Positions 1 to 11,477 of a stretch of DNA of 64,000 nucleotides are shown piece after piece. Source of the DNA: Plasmopara viticola. Its lineage: Eukaryota > Oomycota > Peronosporomycetes > Peronosporales > Peronosporaceae. Below the pieces are notes generated by a model, which was given only the letters and a program-made list of their open reading frames with translations, did not search any database and had not been told where the DNA came from. Numbering within the stretch: the first letter of the stretch is position 1; each line of letters starts with the position of its first letter. The DNA lies in NCBI GenBank assembly GCA_001695595.3, contig MBPM02000033.1, positions 620,001 to 684,000 of the forward strand, read 5' to 3'. The translations under genes and the position numbers were made by a program.

Positions 1-25
1 TTTAGTCTCATGGTAATATAATAAA

Positions 26-348
26 TGTAATGTAATGTATTACGTTATCGCGTTGCCAAGTTATGCACGTGCTAGGCTCTATGGCTAGTCCACGGCATAG
101 AGTGGTGTCTGCATACGTCGGGTCTCGTTCGGCGGGCAGTGCAGCCAGCACTGAGGTCGTGAGGGTCTTCCATTGTTTTGATTAGCTCTGACTTGGTAAG
201 AGCCCAGGTGGCGCCCTGGTGCTGGAGACCGTCGCGTCGAGGGTGAGACTCGTTAGAGACCTGCAGATGCCCGAGAGCACCTGCCCGAAGCGCGCGAGCA
301 TCTAGCCCCCGCGCTTGGAAGGAGGGCGTCACCCCAACCTTTTCCAAA
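26..348 (-). mobile_element. Short non-autonomous LINE derivative, copy 1
   Basis: A 323-bp copy of the repeat family found six times in the window. It is flanked by the exact 13-bp direct repeat GTAATATAATAAA (13-25 and 349-361). Read on the minus strand, it starts with the GGAAAAGGTTGGGGTGACGCC head and ends in a pentameric ACATT tail after GCAACGCGATAACG. The middle carries the fused piece encoding WALTKSE, also present in the reverse-transcriptase C-terminus of the longer copy at 51164-52313. It has no protein of its own and was presumably mobilised in trans. Confidence 0.88.
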
Positions 349-361
349 GTAATATAATAAA

Positions 362-3300
362 GTAAGAGAAATTAGTAAAAGAAAAAGCCATGCTTTGTTC
401 GTATAAAAAAAATCTCGACCTGAGGGTCCACCCAATTTTTGACCACCTCTACAGTATTTGAGGCAAAATTATTGCCAGGGAGATCCCGACGCAAAGATGC
501 GTTCATCTCATCCTCTATATACACCACCGTTAAAGCTAAAGTCATTGGCGAAAGCCGCACTACATGCGTAGTTGTAGACTGCTAGTGATGCTCTATATAA
601 CAATATCGTCAAGGACCACTAAGAGCTCACTAGCTGACATGTTCATGCTTGTCAAGATGCTAGGTAAGATCTCGTCAGCGGACAGCTAAATAGATCATGT
701 GTTGTGGTTGTTGTCACTCTTACACAAACAAGAAATAATTTTTATGTGCTTGCATCGCCCATGACGCTCAGAATTCGTTGATATTCTTCTGGTAGGATAT
801 TTATCGTGTCAGACTCTCTGGCCCACTTAAGTTAAAAGATTACTTATTTGAAGTCCAACTCTTCTTTTGCACGTCGTTATTACTCTGTCACTGTAATAGG
901 TAGTGACAGTGGCTGTAGATGTATAATTACTCACGAAAGGGGTGAATAACCAACGAGAACACGTGGCGTAGCCCGACACAGAAGTACGCATGACAGCAAC
1001 GTTTGCATAGTCTGCATACCTATGAGCACCGAGTGAAAACAAAAACATAAGATTGATTCCATGCCACTTCAAACATAGTGGAGATATAGCGCTGCAACTT
1101 TGATATCGCCGAACGTGCTCGACACAGCCGCTTAAGGTAGCTCGGTCAGCATATCAGTGTCGACCCGATCCAACTCTCGATTCAAAGTAGCTGTTAAAGG
1201 TTGGAGAAAATCTACCGGTGCAAAGATCTAAATTTCTATCAAATATCTGTTATAGTTAGTATTGTCTGAAACGATATACTGGCTCACTCGATCTCAATAT
1301 TCCAGTCAAATTTGGCACCAGAGATTGGACAGAAGCACTCACATCCCGCTTCTTTTATGCAATTGGACTTCACTATCTACCGCATCACCATACTGTGCAG
1401 CGTGCTTACTAGCAATCGCTTGACTGCACGTTCGTGCTACGTCGCATGTCTAACCACATGGAGTGCGTACACAAATAGCTCGTATCTGGACAGATCTTTG
1501 AAATATCTAGTGTACACTTGTTCAGTCTCAGTCTCGAAATTTCATGTAGATTTTTTTTCGCTCATTTCCACATGAGAAAGAAAGTCACTGCTTTATTATA
1601 ATGATACTATCTTACATATTCTCGACCATATTTTACTCTTTTGTCGTTGCCAGGCAATGTTTTTGTGAGAGCATTAAGTCTAATCCTCGTGTTCTAAATT
1701 GTGGTGTTGTCGTCTACTCTTCGGCTTACCTAGAGATCAGGGTTACAATGCTTAAGCATGTTGCTTCGTCTGAAGAAGCACTCTATAGTATGCTCACTAC
1801 TTTCAGTGGTTTATGTCTTCTTAAACACAACATTGCCTCGTTATCCGAGGCTTTTCTGCAAACTATCTAAGGCAGCCTCATGTCAAGTCCTATGGTCGTA
1901 GGATACCCTCCAATCTTCCTTTGACACCGATACACACTGCACTTGGAAGGATTTGTACGCATGTGTTCACCTTAACGTACACACAGCTTTTCCTTTTGCG
2001 GAACATGAACTACATACGCGGCTGCCTCTGTCGAAGCAAAGTCTCTGTTCAACTTCATCCACAATTGATTGCTGAACACAATCACAGTTCATTTGCCAGG
2101 AAATTCTCTGAATCATTATCGGATCAGGATGTTCTTACTCGGTCGGCTAAGCACATTTACTCGACTCCTCGAGAAATAATTCATTTTGGTTGTCTCACAT
2201 TGTAAATTCAGGTGTACTTCAAGTTGATGGCAGTATTTAGCTTATTTAAAGCGTATACGAGGCTTTTTGGCATAAAAAGGCGACCACAATTTTGTCTCTT
2301 TCTCTGCATACAACTACCGTCAATAATGTTATAATGCTCCATTAATAAAGCCCTTATCAGATTATGCAGTACTTGACTCCTAGAGTTTATTAATACCATA
2401 ACTTAAAACTCACTCAGGCGAATGTAGTTCTTGTGAAATCTTTTTCTAGCATGCTGTGCTAAAAAAACGGTACGGATCATCGAGTGTTGGAGATTTACCA
2501 TATGGCTCCTGACTATCGACTTATTCAATGGTTATGATAAGTAAATCTCTTTTTTGTTTGTATGATCACTACTTCGGCTTTGTCGTCAGCCTTACAAGCC
2601 TATATAAGCTCTGTCATGAACGTATTGTCTAACGCAAGTAGAGCTAATGTTGAAGTAATACGCTTCCGGTTTACCTTGCATTTGAGCAAAAAAAATATTT
2701 TTTTAACAAGGGTATTAGCCGAATCCATCAGTCTTTGACGATCTGTCTATCTAGACCCTTCTCAAAATGAGGTAATGTCACGCGCTTCTCGGTAAGCACC
2801 GTCCTCTTCAAAATGTCTTAAGAATTTTGAGAAAAACTCTTTGTGTTCAAATCACGTCGAACCTAATGTAGATTGACAAACAGACGTATTCATTGACAAG
2901 AGAGCTGCGCTCACCATCCATTCTCAGTGTAAATTGCGCCGCTGAACATACATTGAACAGCAGCGATCCGGACGACCCGACCTTTAAAAAACTCAATTAT
3001 GTCGTGCGTATATCGAGTGTTATCCTCAACACGCATTGGAGAGTGGGCGACGGGGTACGCTAAAGACAACACTTTAGAGCTAAATTTTGGCGATCTGCCA
3101 CCATCTCTTGTGTTTGATAGAAGCTTTAAAAAGGTACCAAATTGGAGACGTTTTTTGGACTGAAAAACATAAAACTATTCTTCCATCGTGGGATAGCTAT
3201 AAAAGCAGTGTGAGTAGCTGAGCTGCAGTAGCTATCTGCTTAAAGGTAGCACATCTTCAGATCTCTGACTCAACACCAAATCTGCAATTCCTCGTTAAAG

Positions 3301-6300
3301 ATCGTATTGATTTTGCAGCGAATGCTGTTCTTGACGAGCGTTGAGTATTTAATTGTATTTATCCCACGTCTATCGTCAAAGCCTCATCCTTCATGTCGAG
3401 ACAGTAAGCCAATCAAGCTTGTCACAGCACGCAGTAAGCATGAGAACTGCTAATGGAGAGCGTGACCTTACGACTGCTCAGTCTACGGCATGCATAGCCG
3501 TGGGGCCTCGCTCATTGTGGCTTGGCTTTGATTTAATTATGCAACCACTATGCAGTAAGCACTGTCTCTTACAGGCGTCAACTAATGGTTTACATGTTAC
3601 TCTATGCGCAATCGCCCACAGCCTTGATTTAGTGCAATCGATGCAATTGATGGTTTTAAAAAAAATATACGGTCTTTTTTGCAGATTCCTTTCAGTATTC
3701 TACGCGCCACTCCACGGCCCAGACTATTGTCTTCAATCAAGTTTCAGCCCTCTACGGTCGAGCACGCTAATATACTTGTTTCAGTGCATGCGCAATCAGC
3801 GCTTCACAGCCTCACTGGGTGGTGCTTCATCTAAGTGAGGCCAAACTTAAGACTATACAGCGTCCGGCGCGATCGAGGTCAAAAAATCTCGACTTGACCC
3901 ACCGTATAAGAATTCTGTAAAGCGAGCAGTTCAAGTGCTCATCAATGAGATGTAAATTTGGCTGTTTTTACTTCCAGTGAAGTGTCAACTGATCGACTAC
4001 TTGGAGTCGATAAGAATCAATCATGGTTTGTTGAACCCCTTCACGGTTACTTTTAAAGGGTTTAAAAGCATGTTCCATTCAAAAAGATCAAGCTTTCAAA
4101 CTCGTCCCCATCAACCTTTGATTTTTTTGGCTTGACAGACGATACAAATTTATCTCAGTAAGATGCCTCGAGCCTACTGGCTGCTAATATCGCTCAGTGG
4201 TGTACTAAATGACTGGATATTTTTAAAGACTTTGGCTCAATGAATCTTGGCACGCCTAACGAAGAGAACACACTAACCAAAAATGGCGGAGTTAAGCGAA
4301 TGTGACGTATTGAAGAATTTCTAAAGACACTTACCCTACAATAATAGCTTTTATCCATTGAGCCGTACCAAGGGGACTAACTCTGTGCGCCTCATGTTTG
4401 AGCTTAATTTTACTTCTATGCCTTATCACAACAAATGCGGTGCACACAGAGCACATCAATTCGGAAGCAGCTCGTGCGCTGTCTTCATTTAAGACGAGAC
4501 AGCAACTTTTAAGGATTCAAAATTACCGAACAGTCGAGTGTAGCCAGAAAATATCATAATTTTTGACAATGCCTACCAGCGTTTCTGTACCCAGGGCGGT
4601 TGCATAAAATGTAATTTAAGGCTTACGTATAGTAAAGCACTGCAACACTTGCTTCTGCCGGTGGCGCTACAGCGCCCTGGATAAATTGTGCCGTTCCAAC
4701 TAGGAAGTGTCGTATTAATTAAGGACTTTTCTGGCAGTGCCCACGCAAGTGCTTTCTTTGTGAGCTCTACGATGCCCAAAGCCACTCACTCCCTGTTGCT
4801 CCGTTTGAAAAAAGAGGAGCATCAAAGTTTTAAGCAAAAAGCAGAAAGTTATGGACCTCTATCATTACAAAGTACCTAACGCTAATCGTGATCGGCTTTG
4901 ACCTTGGTAGAGCCCCCGTATCAAATTCGACATAAATCGACAAAGATGACTCCGTTATCTCCCAGTAAGGGGCTTTGCTAAAGCGTTCTCATATTCATCG
5001 ACGTCATGTCTAAAAAAGTCTAGAGCTTTTTCTGCTCGTACATGCCTGGATGCAGGTTAGCTTATGAGAAAACCTCAGATGTCAAATGACAAAACGTGAT
5101 ATCAGGTCCAGTGAATTTGCCGGCGCTGTATGTTACAGAAAGCGTCAGTCCCGATGTTTGACCGTCATTCTATACTGTTAGCCAGTACGAGTCTCAGATC
5201 GCTATTTGCCTGGCTTCAATGGTTATTATCAGCTTTGATCGCATGTCCACAAATAATTTTTTATCCCAAGATGTTATCGATATTATATTTAGGCTATTCG
5301 ATAAGAGTCGCTATGCCGTAAAAAGCTCGCGATCACTCCCTCGCATGGGAATAATATTTATTTGCATTATGCCGTGGTCGTTAGTCTATGATCTTTGTTC
5401 TTTACTGTATCTTGTTTCTAAATACTACGCTTGGGTTGATGTTCGATGATATTATTCAACTTATGTCACACAGGCTAATCATGCATGATACCTGTCTCAC
5501 TACAGCAGGACGACATCACTACACCTCAACTAGAAGAAAGATGACAGACCCTCTTTTATGTAGTGCCGGCCGTGTATTTGTGTGAACGTAGCAACGGTGT
5601 TCAGCAAAAAGGTAGCAACTTTCTACCCTGGCTCGCTTGAACTTTTGTAAAAAAATGGTATGCAATTTAGGGCCACAATAAATGAAGGTGGTAATTTTTA
5701 TAAGGTGAGTGTAAGGAACTGCGCCATCGAGACTAAGAATCTCTGGGATGGTAAGACCTAGGTAAGTATTGTAGCAAACAAACTTTTATAATAGGTCTAG
5801 TTTCTATTTAGTATTTTGTCTAGTTTCTATACTTTGAAGGCGAAGCCGCAATCTGATTCGGTGTGAAACACTGTTTTCACTTACTATCACGCATCCGACT
5901 TGTTGTGTAGGGGCTGTTAAGCAGTCGTGTATACGATACTTTGCTGAAAGACCACCGATATACTTCTGCTGTCAGCTTTACCGAGGTTTTCCCTCGTTTT
6001 TCTTTAGTAATTGGAGTTAGCTTGGCCGAAATCATGCCTTGAGAACATACTTTAGAATAAGCTTAAGCCTGCTACTTTTAGAGTGTCACATGGCCGACCT
6101 CATTTATCTTATCCCTCCCGCAAGCATTCTTGTTGCATTAGATAAGTCCAATCTTCTTAAAAAAAATTAATTCAGATCGGATGTCAAATTTTATGAGCCT
6201 GCTTTCATACGTGCAAATTCTAGATTAGTCTTTACTAAGTGTTTACTTTCAAAGCGAGAATGTATGAGCTGCTACTTAAAAACAACTTCACTAACTGCAA

Positions 6301-7910
6301 ACATTAAGAAATATTTTTAAAGTAGTCTTGAAGTATCCACTTGGGAATGACAATCTTACAAGCAAACGCCGTGAAAATTCATACCTAGCTACAGATGTTA
6401 ATCCTTTATGCCCGAATTTGTACAATTACGTTTTTGTAGAACAAGCTGACCAAAACCTTATCAACAAATCAATCGGCTGAAAAGTTACTATCGAATCGTC
6501 ATTGACAGCCAAGTACTCTTCCTCTATTGGGAGGCTTACACATTTTATGTCCAATATTTAAGCAGAACTTCATATTATACATTTAAAGCACACTCCAATT
6601 GCTTTGCAACGGAATGTGATCATGCATTTTTAAAAGCTCCCTATGATAATTCCATGTTTCTAAAAGTATTAAGCGGTAAAGTGTAGTTAAAAACTTTGTC
6701 ATTTGGCCGAAAAAGCAGATGTTTGCAATCTCTAATCCCGCTGGTATATGAAGTTTAGCTCGAGCTTGTCATTAATTTTTATTTTACTGATCGGTACTGC
6801 AATTTTCGAAATAAGATTTTATTGAATAACAGCTTTTCTCGAGACCATTGTGTTTTGTGCATCATAAAATTTATCTTTTTCACGCACAAAATGGCTTTAA
6901 CATTTGAATGAGTGACCTGAAAACATACATTATTCCATGATCACTCAGCTTTGATATTTTTCTTAAAGATCCTAAAGATAAACTGGAATGCAGCTCAGCA
7001 AAGATAAAATTGTCGGAATTAATGCTGTAGTACGCTTTAAAGAATAATGGGCATTAATTAAGGACATACACATACGCGAGCTTTGCAAATAAACCTGGAG
7101 AAAGGAAGTCGATGATACAGTTCTTTGTATAATGAAAAATGTGTTTTTGAAGACTGCTTTAGATCATTTCATCATGAATGAGAAGTTTAAATCTGGTTAG
7201 CAGGAGGGAAAAGTAAATATCTCTAAATATTGAAGGTAAAGTTGTTAAACAGTGTGGTACATTGCTTTATCTCTCTCAAGCCCTTTTCAGAAAGACAGAG
7301 GCTGGGAAATTTCATTAGATTACCAAAGAAGATATCAAAAAACGCATACAGAAGTATTGTTGGGCATTTCAAAACTATTCGCCCTTTATTACTCCAAGTC
7401 TCATAAAAATTGAGATGTCTCTAGTGCCTCCCCGAAATGATGTCCCCGCGCTTAAATTTGCTGATAAGTCCAAATCCGAGGATAAAGCTCATGAGTCACG
7501 TATCTGCTTCCTATTTAATAGCTTAAGATGTCTGGGATTTCCCCAAAGCAGCTGTGGTGTGATCGTCAGATAGCTTTTTTCAGCGCTTACTCACGGTTAC
7601 GCAAGAGCTGCTACTTTGCCTTAAACGCGAGCAAGGTCGAGACTTAAGCAGCCTTCTTTGGCGCACCCTAAAGCGGCACTTTTGTGAGTGGGTTGTAAGT
7701 AGAGGCGCTTTAATGAGTGCCAAGGTTTTTAGGTGATAGCGCGTTTAAACCGACGAACAAGCCAAATGAGGGTCGCTGACCCCACTCAAGCATGACTTAA
7801 AATTGACAATGTCATCCAGAATTAGATGCAACATGCGCTCCGTAAATAAGCCGCGGCCTTTTGAGCACTCCTTAGAGCTGAACTTAGTGTGTCCATACTT
7901 GCGCATGAAT
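362..7910. other. Gene-poor AT-rich stretch
   Basis: About 7.5 kb between the first retroelement copy and the Polinton. No reading frame here has recognisable domain motifs, gene-like codon use or plausible splice structure. The longest open frame (3353-3838, plus, 161 codons) has a composition expected by chance. I see no tRNA, rRNA or intact transposon. Decayed mobile elements too divergent to recognise by eye may be present. Confidence 0.6.
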
Positions 7911-7916
7911 CTTACC
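7911..7916. repeat. Left target-site duplication of the Polinton
   Basis: CTTACC lies immediately before the left terminal repeat. It matches CTTAGC, immediately after the right repeat, in five of six positions. Polinton/Maverick integrases characteristically make 6-bp duplications. Confidence 0.75.
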
Positions 7917-8198
7917 AGTAGAGAGCCGGAAAGCGGCATTTGCACCCGAACCTATCCACACCCTATTCTTTTCTATTCGCTCCATCTACATCCCTACAGA
8001 AAGTCAAATTTTTGAATTCATTTTGTTTATGAAAAGGTGTCCATAACCTACTAAGCAAGGTCAATGAAAGCACACCTATCTCTCAAAAGCATCCATAGAA
8101 CCTATCGACAGCTTCGAGAGAGTTATCACTATTTTCTATAAGCAGTAAGGGTACCTCTGTGAGTTTCAAATCCGAGTTAATTTAAATTAATTATTTTA
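7917..8198 (+). repeat. Left inverted terminal repeat of the Polinton
   Basis: This segment matches the reverse complement of 23946-24234 from the outermost AGTAGAGAGCCGGAAAGCGG inwards to GAGTTAATTTAAATTAATTATTTT, at roughly 80% identity by eye with small indels. The best-kept blocks are the outer 33 bp, a block around CATAGAACCTATCGACAGCTT, and the AT-rich inner end. Confidence 0.92.
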
Positions 8199-8287
8199 TA
8201 GTCTGGAGTAAAATTAGATAGTAGTGTATAGGGATACACCAACACTATACATAAAATATCTGTTATTTTCGAATTCGAAAAAATGAG

Positions 8288-8563
8288 GGGAAGGCTCTTG
8301 AGGAAATGTATGAGCAAGATGCGTCATATTGTCGTTGGTTATACAACCAACAATTCGATGAATCGAATCTCAAACGTTTTCTAGACACTAAGTACCAAGA
8401 TGGAGACGATAGTTATATATGCGATGGAGCAAACATAAGAACAAATCGGTTTAGTGGATTGTTGAAGTCGATACTCAATAATTTAATGTGCAAAAATGAA
8501 TTTATCAAGATTAAATGTCCATCTTTTAAAGAAAACTTGACCGAATTTGAGACGCAGAATTAA
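8288..8563 (+). pseudogene. Fragment resembling the C-terminal domain of exonuclease-X-like proteins
   Basis: An open plus-strand frame runs through to a stop at 8561. Its start carries an EGK...YEQDASYCRWLYNQ signature, like the small C-terminal domain found after DEDD exonucleases and in some large DNA virus proteins (GK-x-K...DPxYCxWL pattern). The remaining 60 or so residues match nothing I recognise. It lies just inside the left terminal repeat and is probably a remnant of a Polinton gene. Only the short motif supports the assignment; a chance resemblance is possible. Between it and the next feature (8564-8769) I see no gene. Confidence 0.35.
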
Positions 8564-8769
8564 TATTTATTAGCTACCTTTTTTGTCATGTAAATTACTT
8601 GAAACTAGAATAAGCCGTAACATCTCTCGAGGCCTATCAGGTCATACAGGTAGTCAGAACCAACGAGTTACATACATTGGTCGACAAGTAGTGCAGGGTT
8701 GGAAAAAAATCGCTACAACTTGATACTATCGATTTAGACAGGTTACAAATGAATAGTTCAAGTCGGTAA

Positions 8770-10605
8770 TTAGTACTTCAAAATGATCGGCTTTGGGTCC
8801 TTATCCAATCCAAAAATGCAGCGACATGACGGAAAATCTCCAGCCTTGAAAAAAAACTGTGATCCTTTTTAGTTTGCGGATAACATTTGTGATTCTTCCA
8901 GTCTGATTGCATCAGAGATCAACGACGGCATAATCCTTTATTGCGAGTGCAGCATACCTTCCATCAACTGCAAATCAAGCCATGTGCTCACCGATCCTGT
9001 CCCCATTCACGAGCGACTCGATTCCCCATCGAAGACTTCCATTCAAATAAAAAACAATTTTACCATCGATGCGCCGATCGAGCTGACGAGGTGAATCTGG
9101 AAAAACTCTTGACAGCTCTAGACAAATGTAACATGAAGGCAGCGTGTGAAGCGCAAGAGCAGCCATGAATAGGTGCTGAGAAGCAGCTTTCTTCAAGGAG
9201 TTATCTGAGCGAGCCACCGACTGTCTGAGCACAGAGGCAGACATACTCGTAGTATTAGATCTTGTAGCGACTTTGGATTGCATTCAGCACGACTTGGAAA
9301 CAGCCACTTGTTGTAATATCTCTCTGCCAAGGGAGAAGCAAAAATCACGAAGCCATCGCCATCCTGAATAACAATCTCTGCTTTATTTAACCGCATAAAG
9401 CAATGTGAGAATTGCATACCCACCGGACCACATGTAGGATCGCGGACCAGACACTTGATGAGAAACAACTGAAGATTGCGACCGGCAGGTGTTGTATGCC
9501 CACTTCCAAAACAGCGTGCCAATTGATTGACAAAGATGCCCGACAGGTAATACACAAATACTTCTTTTTCAACTGGAGCGATGGCCTTCGAGTAGTGCTC
9601 AAACAGTATATCACAAGAGCTACGCAAGAAACCAATGTGTCCATTCCACTCGCGTATAATGACTTGCATTAACGTGGGAAATCGCAATTGCGACGGCAAC
9701 CCATTCTCGAAATCGAAAAATTGATGCGTTTCCCTGTCACTGATCATGAAATCGTCTCTTGTCAGCTTTCATCGAATGCCACCAAACGCAATTGGACTGT
9801 CAAATACGTCAGTTTCGAGCAAATGAGTCGCGGAGATGATAAACAGAATGTATGGCACCAACCATGACGACGAACCCTTGATTAGAGCAGTCCAAAATGC
9901 AACATCGTGGTACTGTCGTTGACAATCATCCAGCATGAAGACGCAAATCTTATCACCCGATACACGACACGTCTTTCGAACAACGTCGACACCATAGCCG
10001 GCGAGAAGATCCGCGGCATTTGCATTGGAATCATCAAACGCGATGGGGACGTAGCGAAGTTCAGGATGTCGGCAAGCAAACAACGTCAACAGCGAAGTCT
10101 TCCCTGATCCTGCAGGCGCCGAAAGTAAAACGAAGTTGGTCTTCGTCAACGCGTAGTAGAGTTTCTCCACCAATTCTTCACGTGAGAGATGAGGAAACTG
10201 TACATTGATTCCTTCTGCATGCGGTCGATACGATTTGAATATCTGACAAGTTGGAGTCGTTGGTTCCTGCCTGGGAACTACCACCAACACGTGAATTTCA
10301 CCTTTGTTTGGCTCAAAATTGTCTCCAAAGTGCTTCGGGTTCTCGAGCTACAACAACGGATTTATGTGCGTAAAGCCTTCCGGGTACCCATTCCCATCGA
10401 GTGTCAACGCTTCCGCGCCGCTTCTATCAATCCATGTATTGTCGCACTTCCTGGCGAGGAACAGCTCCAGCTTGCTCGCTGCGAAGCCATACTTCTGATC
10501 TTCCGCGATGGCCTTCTTCAAGTCATCCACTAATTAGCTCGCCTCGTTGTCCACTGGGAACATGTTTCCCTTCACACCGACGAGCGCGCACGCCAGTGTC
10601 ACCAT
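8770..10605 (-). pseudogene. Crinkler (CRN) family effector pseudogene, P-loop NTPase plus nuclease-like type
   Basis: CRN proteins are modular oomycete effectors acting in host nuclei. From the ATG at 10605 the frame shows the CRN header: a start MVTLACALVGVKG, an ELFLAR version of the LFLAK motif, and the HVLVVVP motif that closes the header. A P-loop NTPase follows (APAGSGKTSLL, with acidic FMLDDC downstream). Near the end is a segment typical of the restriction-nuclease-like CRN C-terminus (FYLNGSLRWGIE, then GDRIGEH). Breaks: in-frame TAA at 10534-10536, TAG at 10348-10350 and TGA at 9769-9771, with no frameshift over that stretch; a frameshift near 9250-9265; TGA at 8975-8977 and 8912-8914; and a frame change in the homopolymer at 8849-8856. 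The length of about 610 codons is normal for the family, so this is a whole gene that has died. It lies inside the Polinton, beside its left end. Confidence 0.88.
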
Positions 10606-10984
10606 GATTACAATTTCTTTCTGCGAGGGACGGACGTTCTCTCTATTCGTGGGTTTTTGACTACCCATATGGGTGAATGAAGGACGAAATATCTTAATTT
10701 GTATAGACACAAGAAGCATGGATATTACGTATCTATTCGATACCGATGATACTGGTTATGTTGACGAAGTCGAACTACGTGAACCGGTACATACCGATGT
10801 ACCGATCATTGTTTCAGATAATCCTACAAGCATTTGAATTTTGAAATCTACTGAGATGTGCGATGCAATTAAAGTAGTTAGAGCTAGATTGTAATTGATT
10901 TGAATCATTCTTTTGTTTTTTGCTAAGCTATGACAAGATTTCCTTCTTCCCATCGACCCCATTTTGGTATCATCTAACAATTAT

Positions 10985-11393
10985 TAGAATATTTTTGTAT
11001 CATCATTCAGAAGTGATCCACTTGTATATCTTTTGATTCGCTTGTAAAAATCATTAATCTTCCCGTGCTGCAGATAGAAAAGGTAAAGGACAGAGTACTG
11101 CCCACAATGACTAAACCTAGGGCTTCAAATAGCAATCTCGCGATACTTGTATTCTTTTGGTACAGCTCTTGGCCGAGGCAATCCTAATGGATCGAAAGAA
11201 ACCTTGTCTTCGTTAGAAACAGCGCACCAATGTGTTCCAGAGATGGTAAGTTTCCCATGTTTAGTATCGCATAGTTGCAATGTTTGCTGATATTTTGTTT
11301 GAAGTCAACTTAACCAATTTTTACTCTAATCAATCCACATAATTTTAGAATTTGATCATCACTTATTCTTTTGCGTGCATATTGTTCATACAT
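10985..11393 (-). pseudogene. Adenain-like cysteine protease of the Polinton
   Basis: Polintons encode an adenovirus-type (C48/C5-like) protease thought to process capsid proteins. The minus strand shows the two catalytic landmarks in correct order and spacing: SGTHWCAV, whose His is at about 11231-11233, and HCGQYSVLYL, with the catalytic Cys codon at 11104-11106. Between them is the FDPLGLPRP stretch typical of the family (FDSFG-x-PPP). The likely start is the ATG at 11393, reading MYEQYARKRISDDQIL. The gene is broken by a stop after RVKIG, a frame change before GTHW, and a TGA just before the Cys motif where the family has a conserved Gln-containing segment. Downstream (10606-10984) only weakly coding-like sequence remains. 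It is divergent from the capsid gene that starts at about 11478. Confidence 0.75.
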
Positions 11394-11477
11394 TAACAAA
11401 TAAAGGACCATAAAATTACCAATTAGCAAGCTAAGAGAACTTATTTTCGTGTCTTGTGCCACTCAATCTTCGTTTTA

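Noticed and set aside
3353..3838. 161-codon open frame in the gene-poor left region
   Set aside because: No domain, signal peptide, RxLR-EER motif or gene-like composition; consistent with chance.
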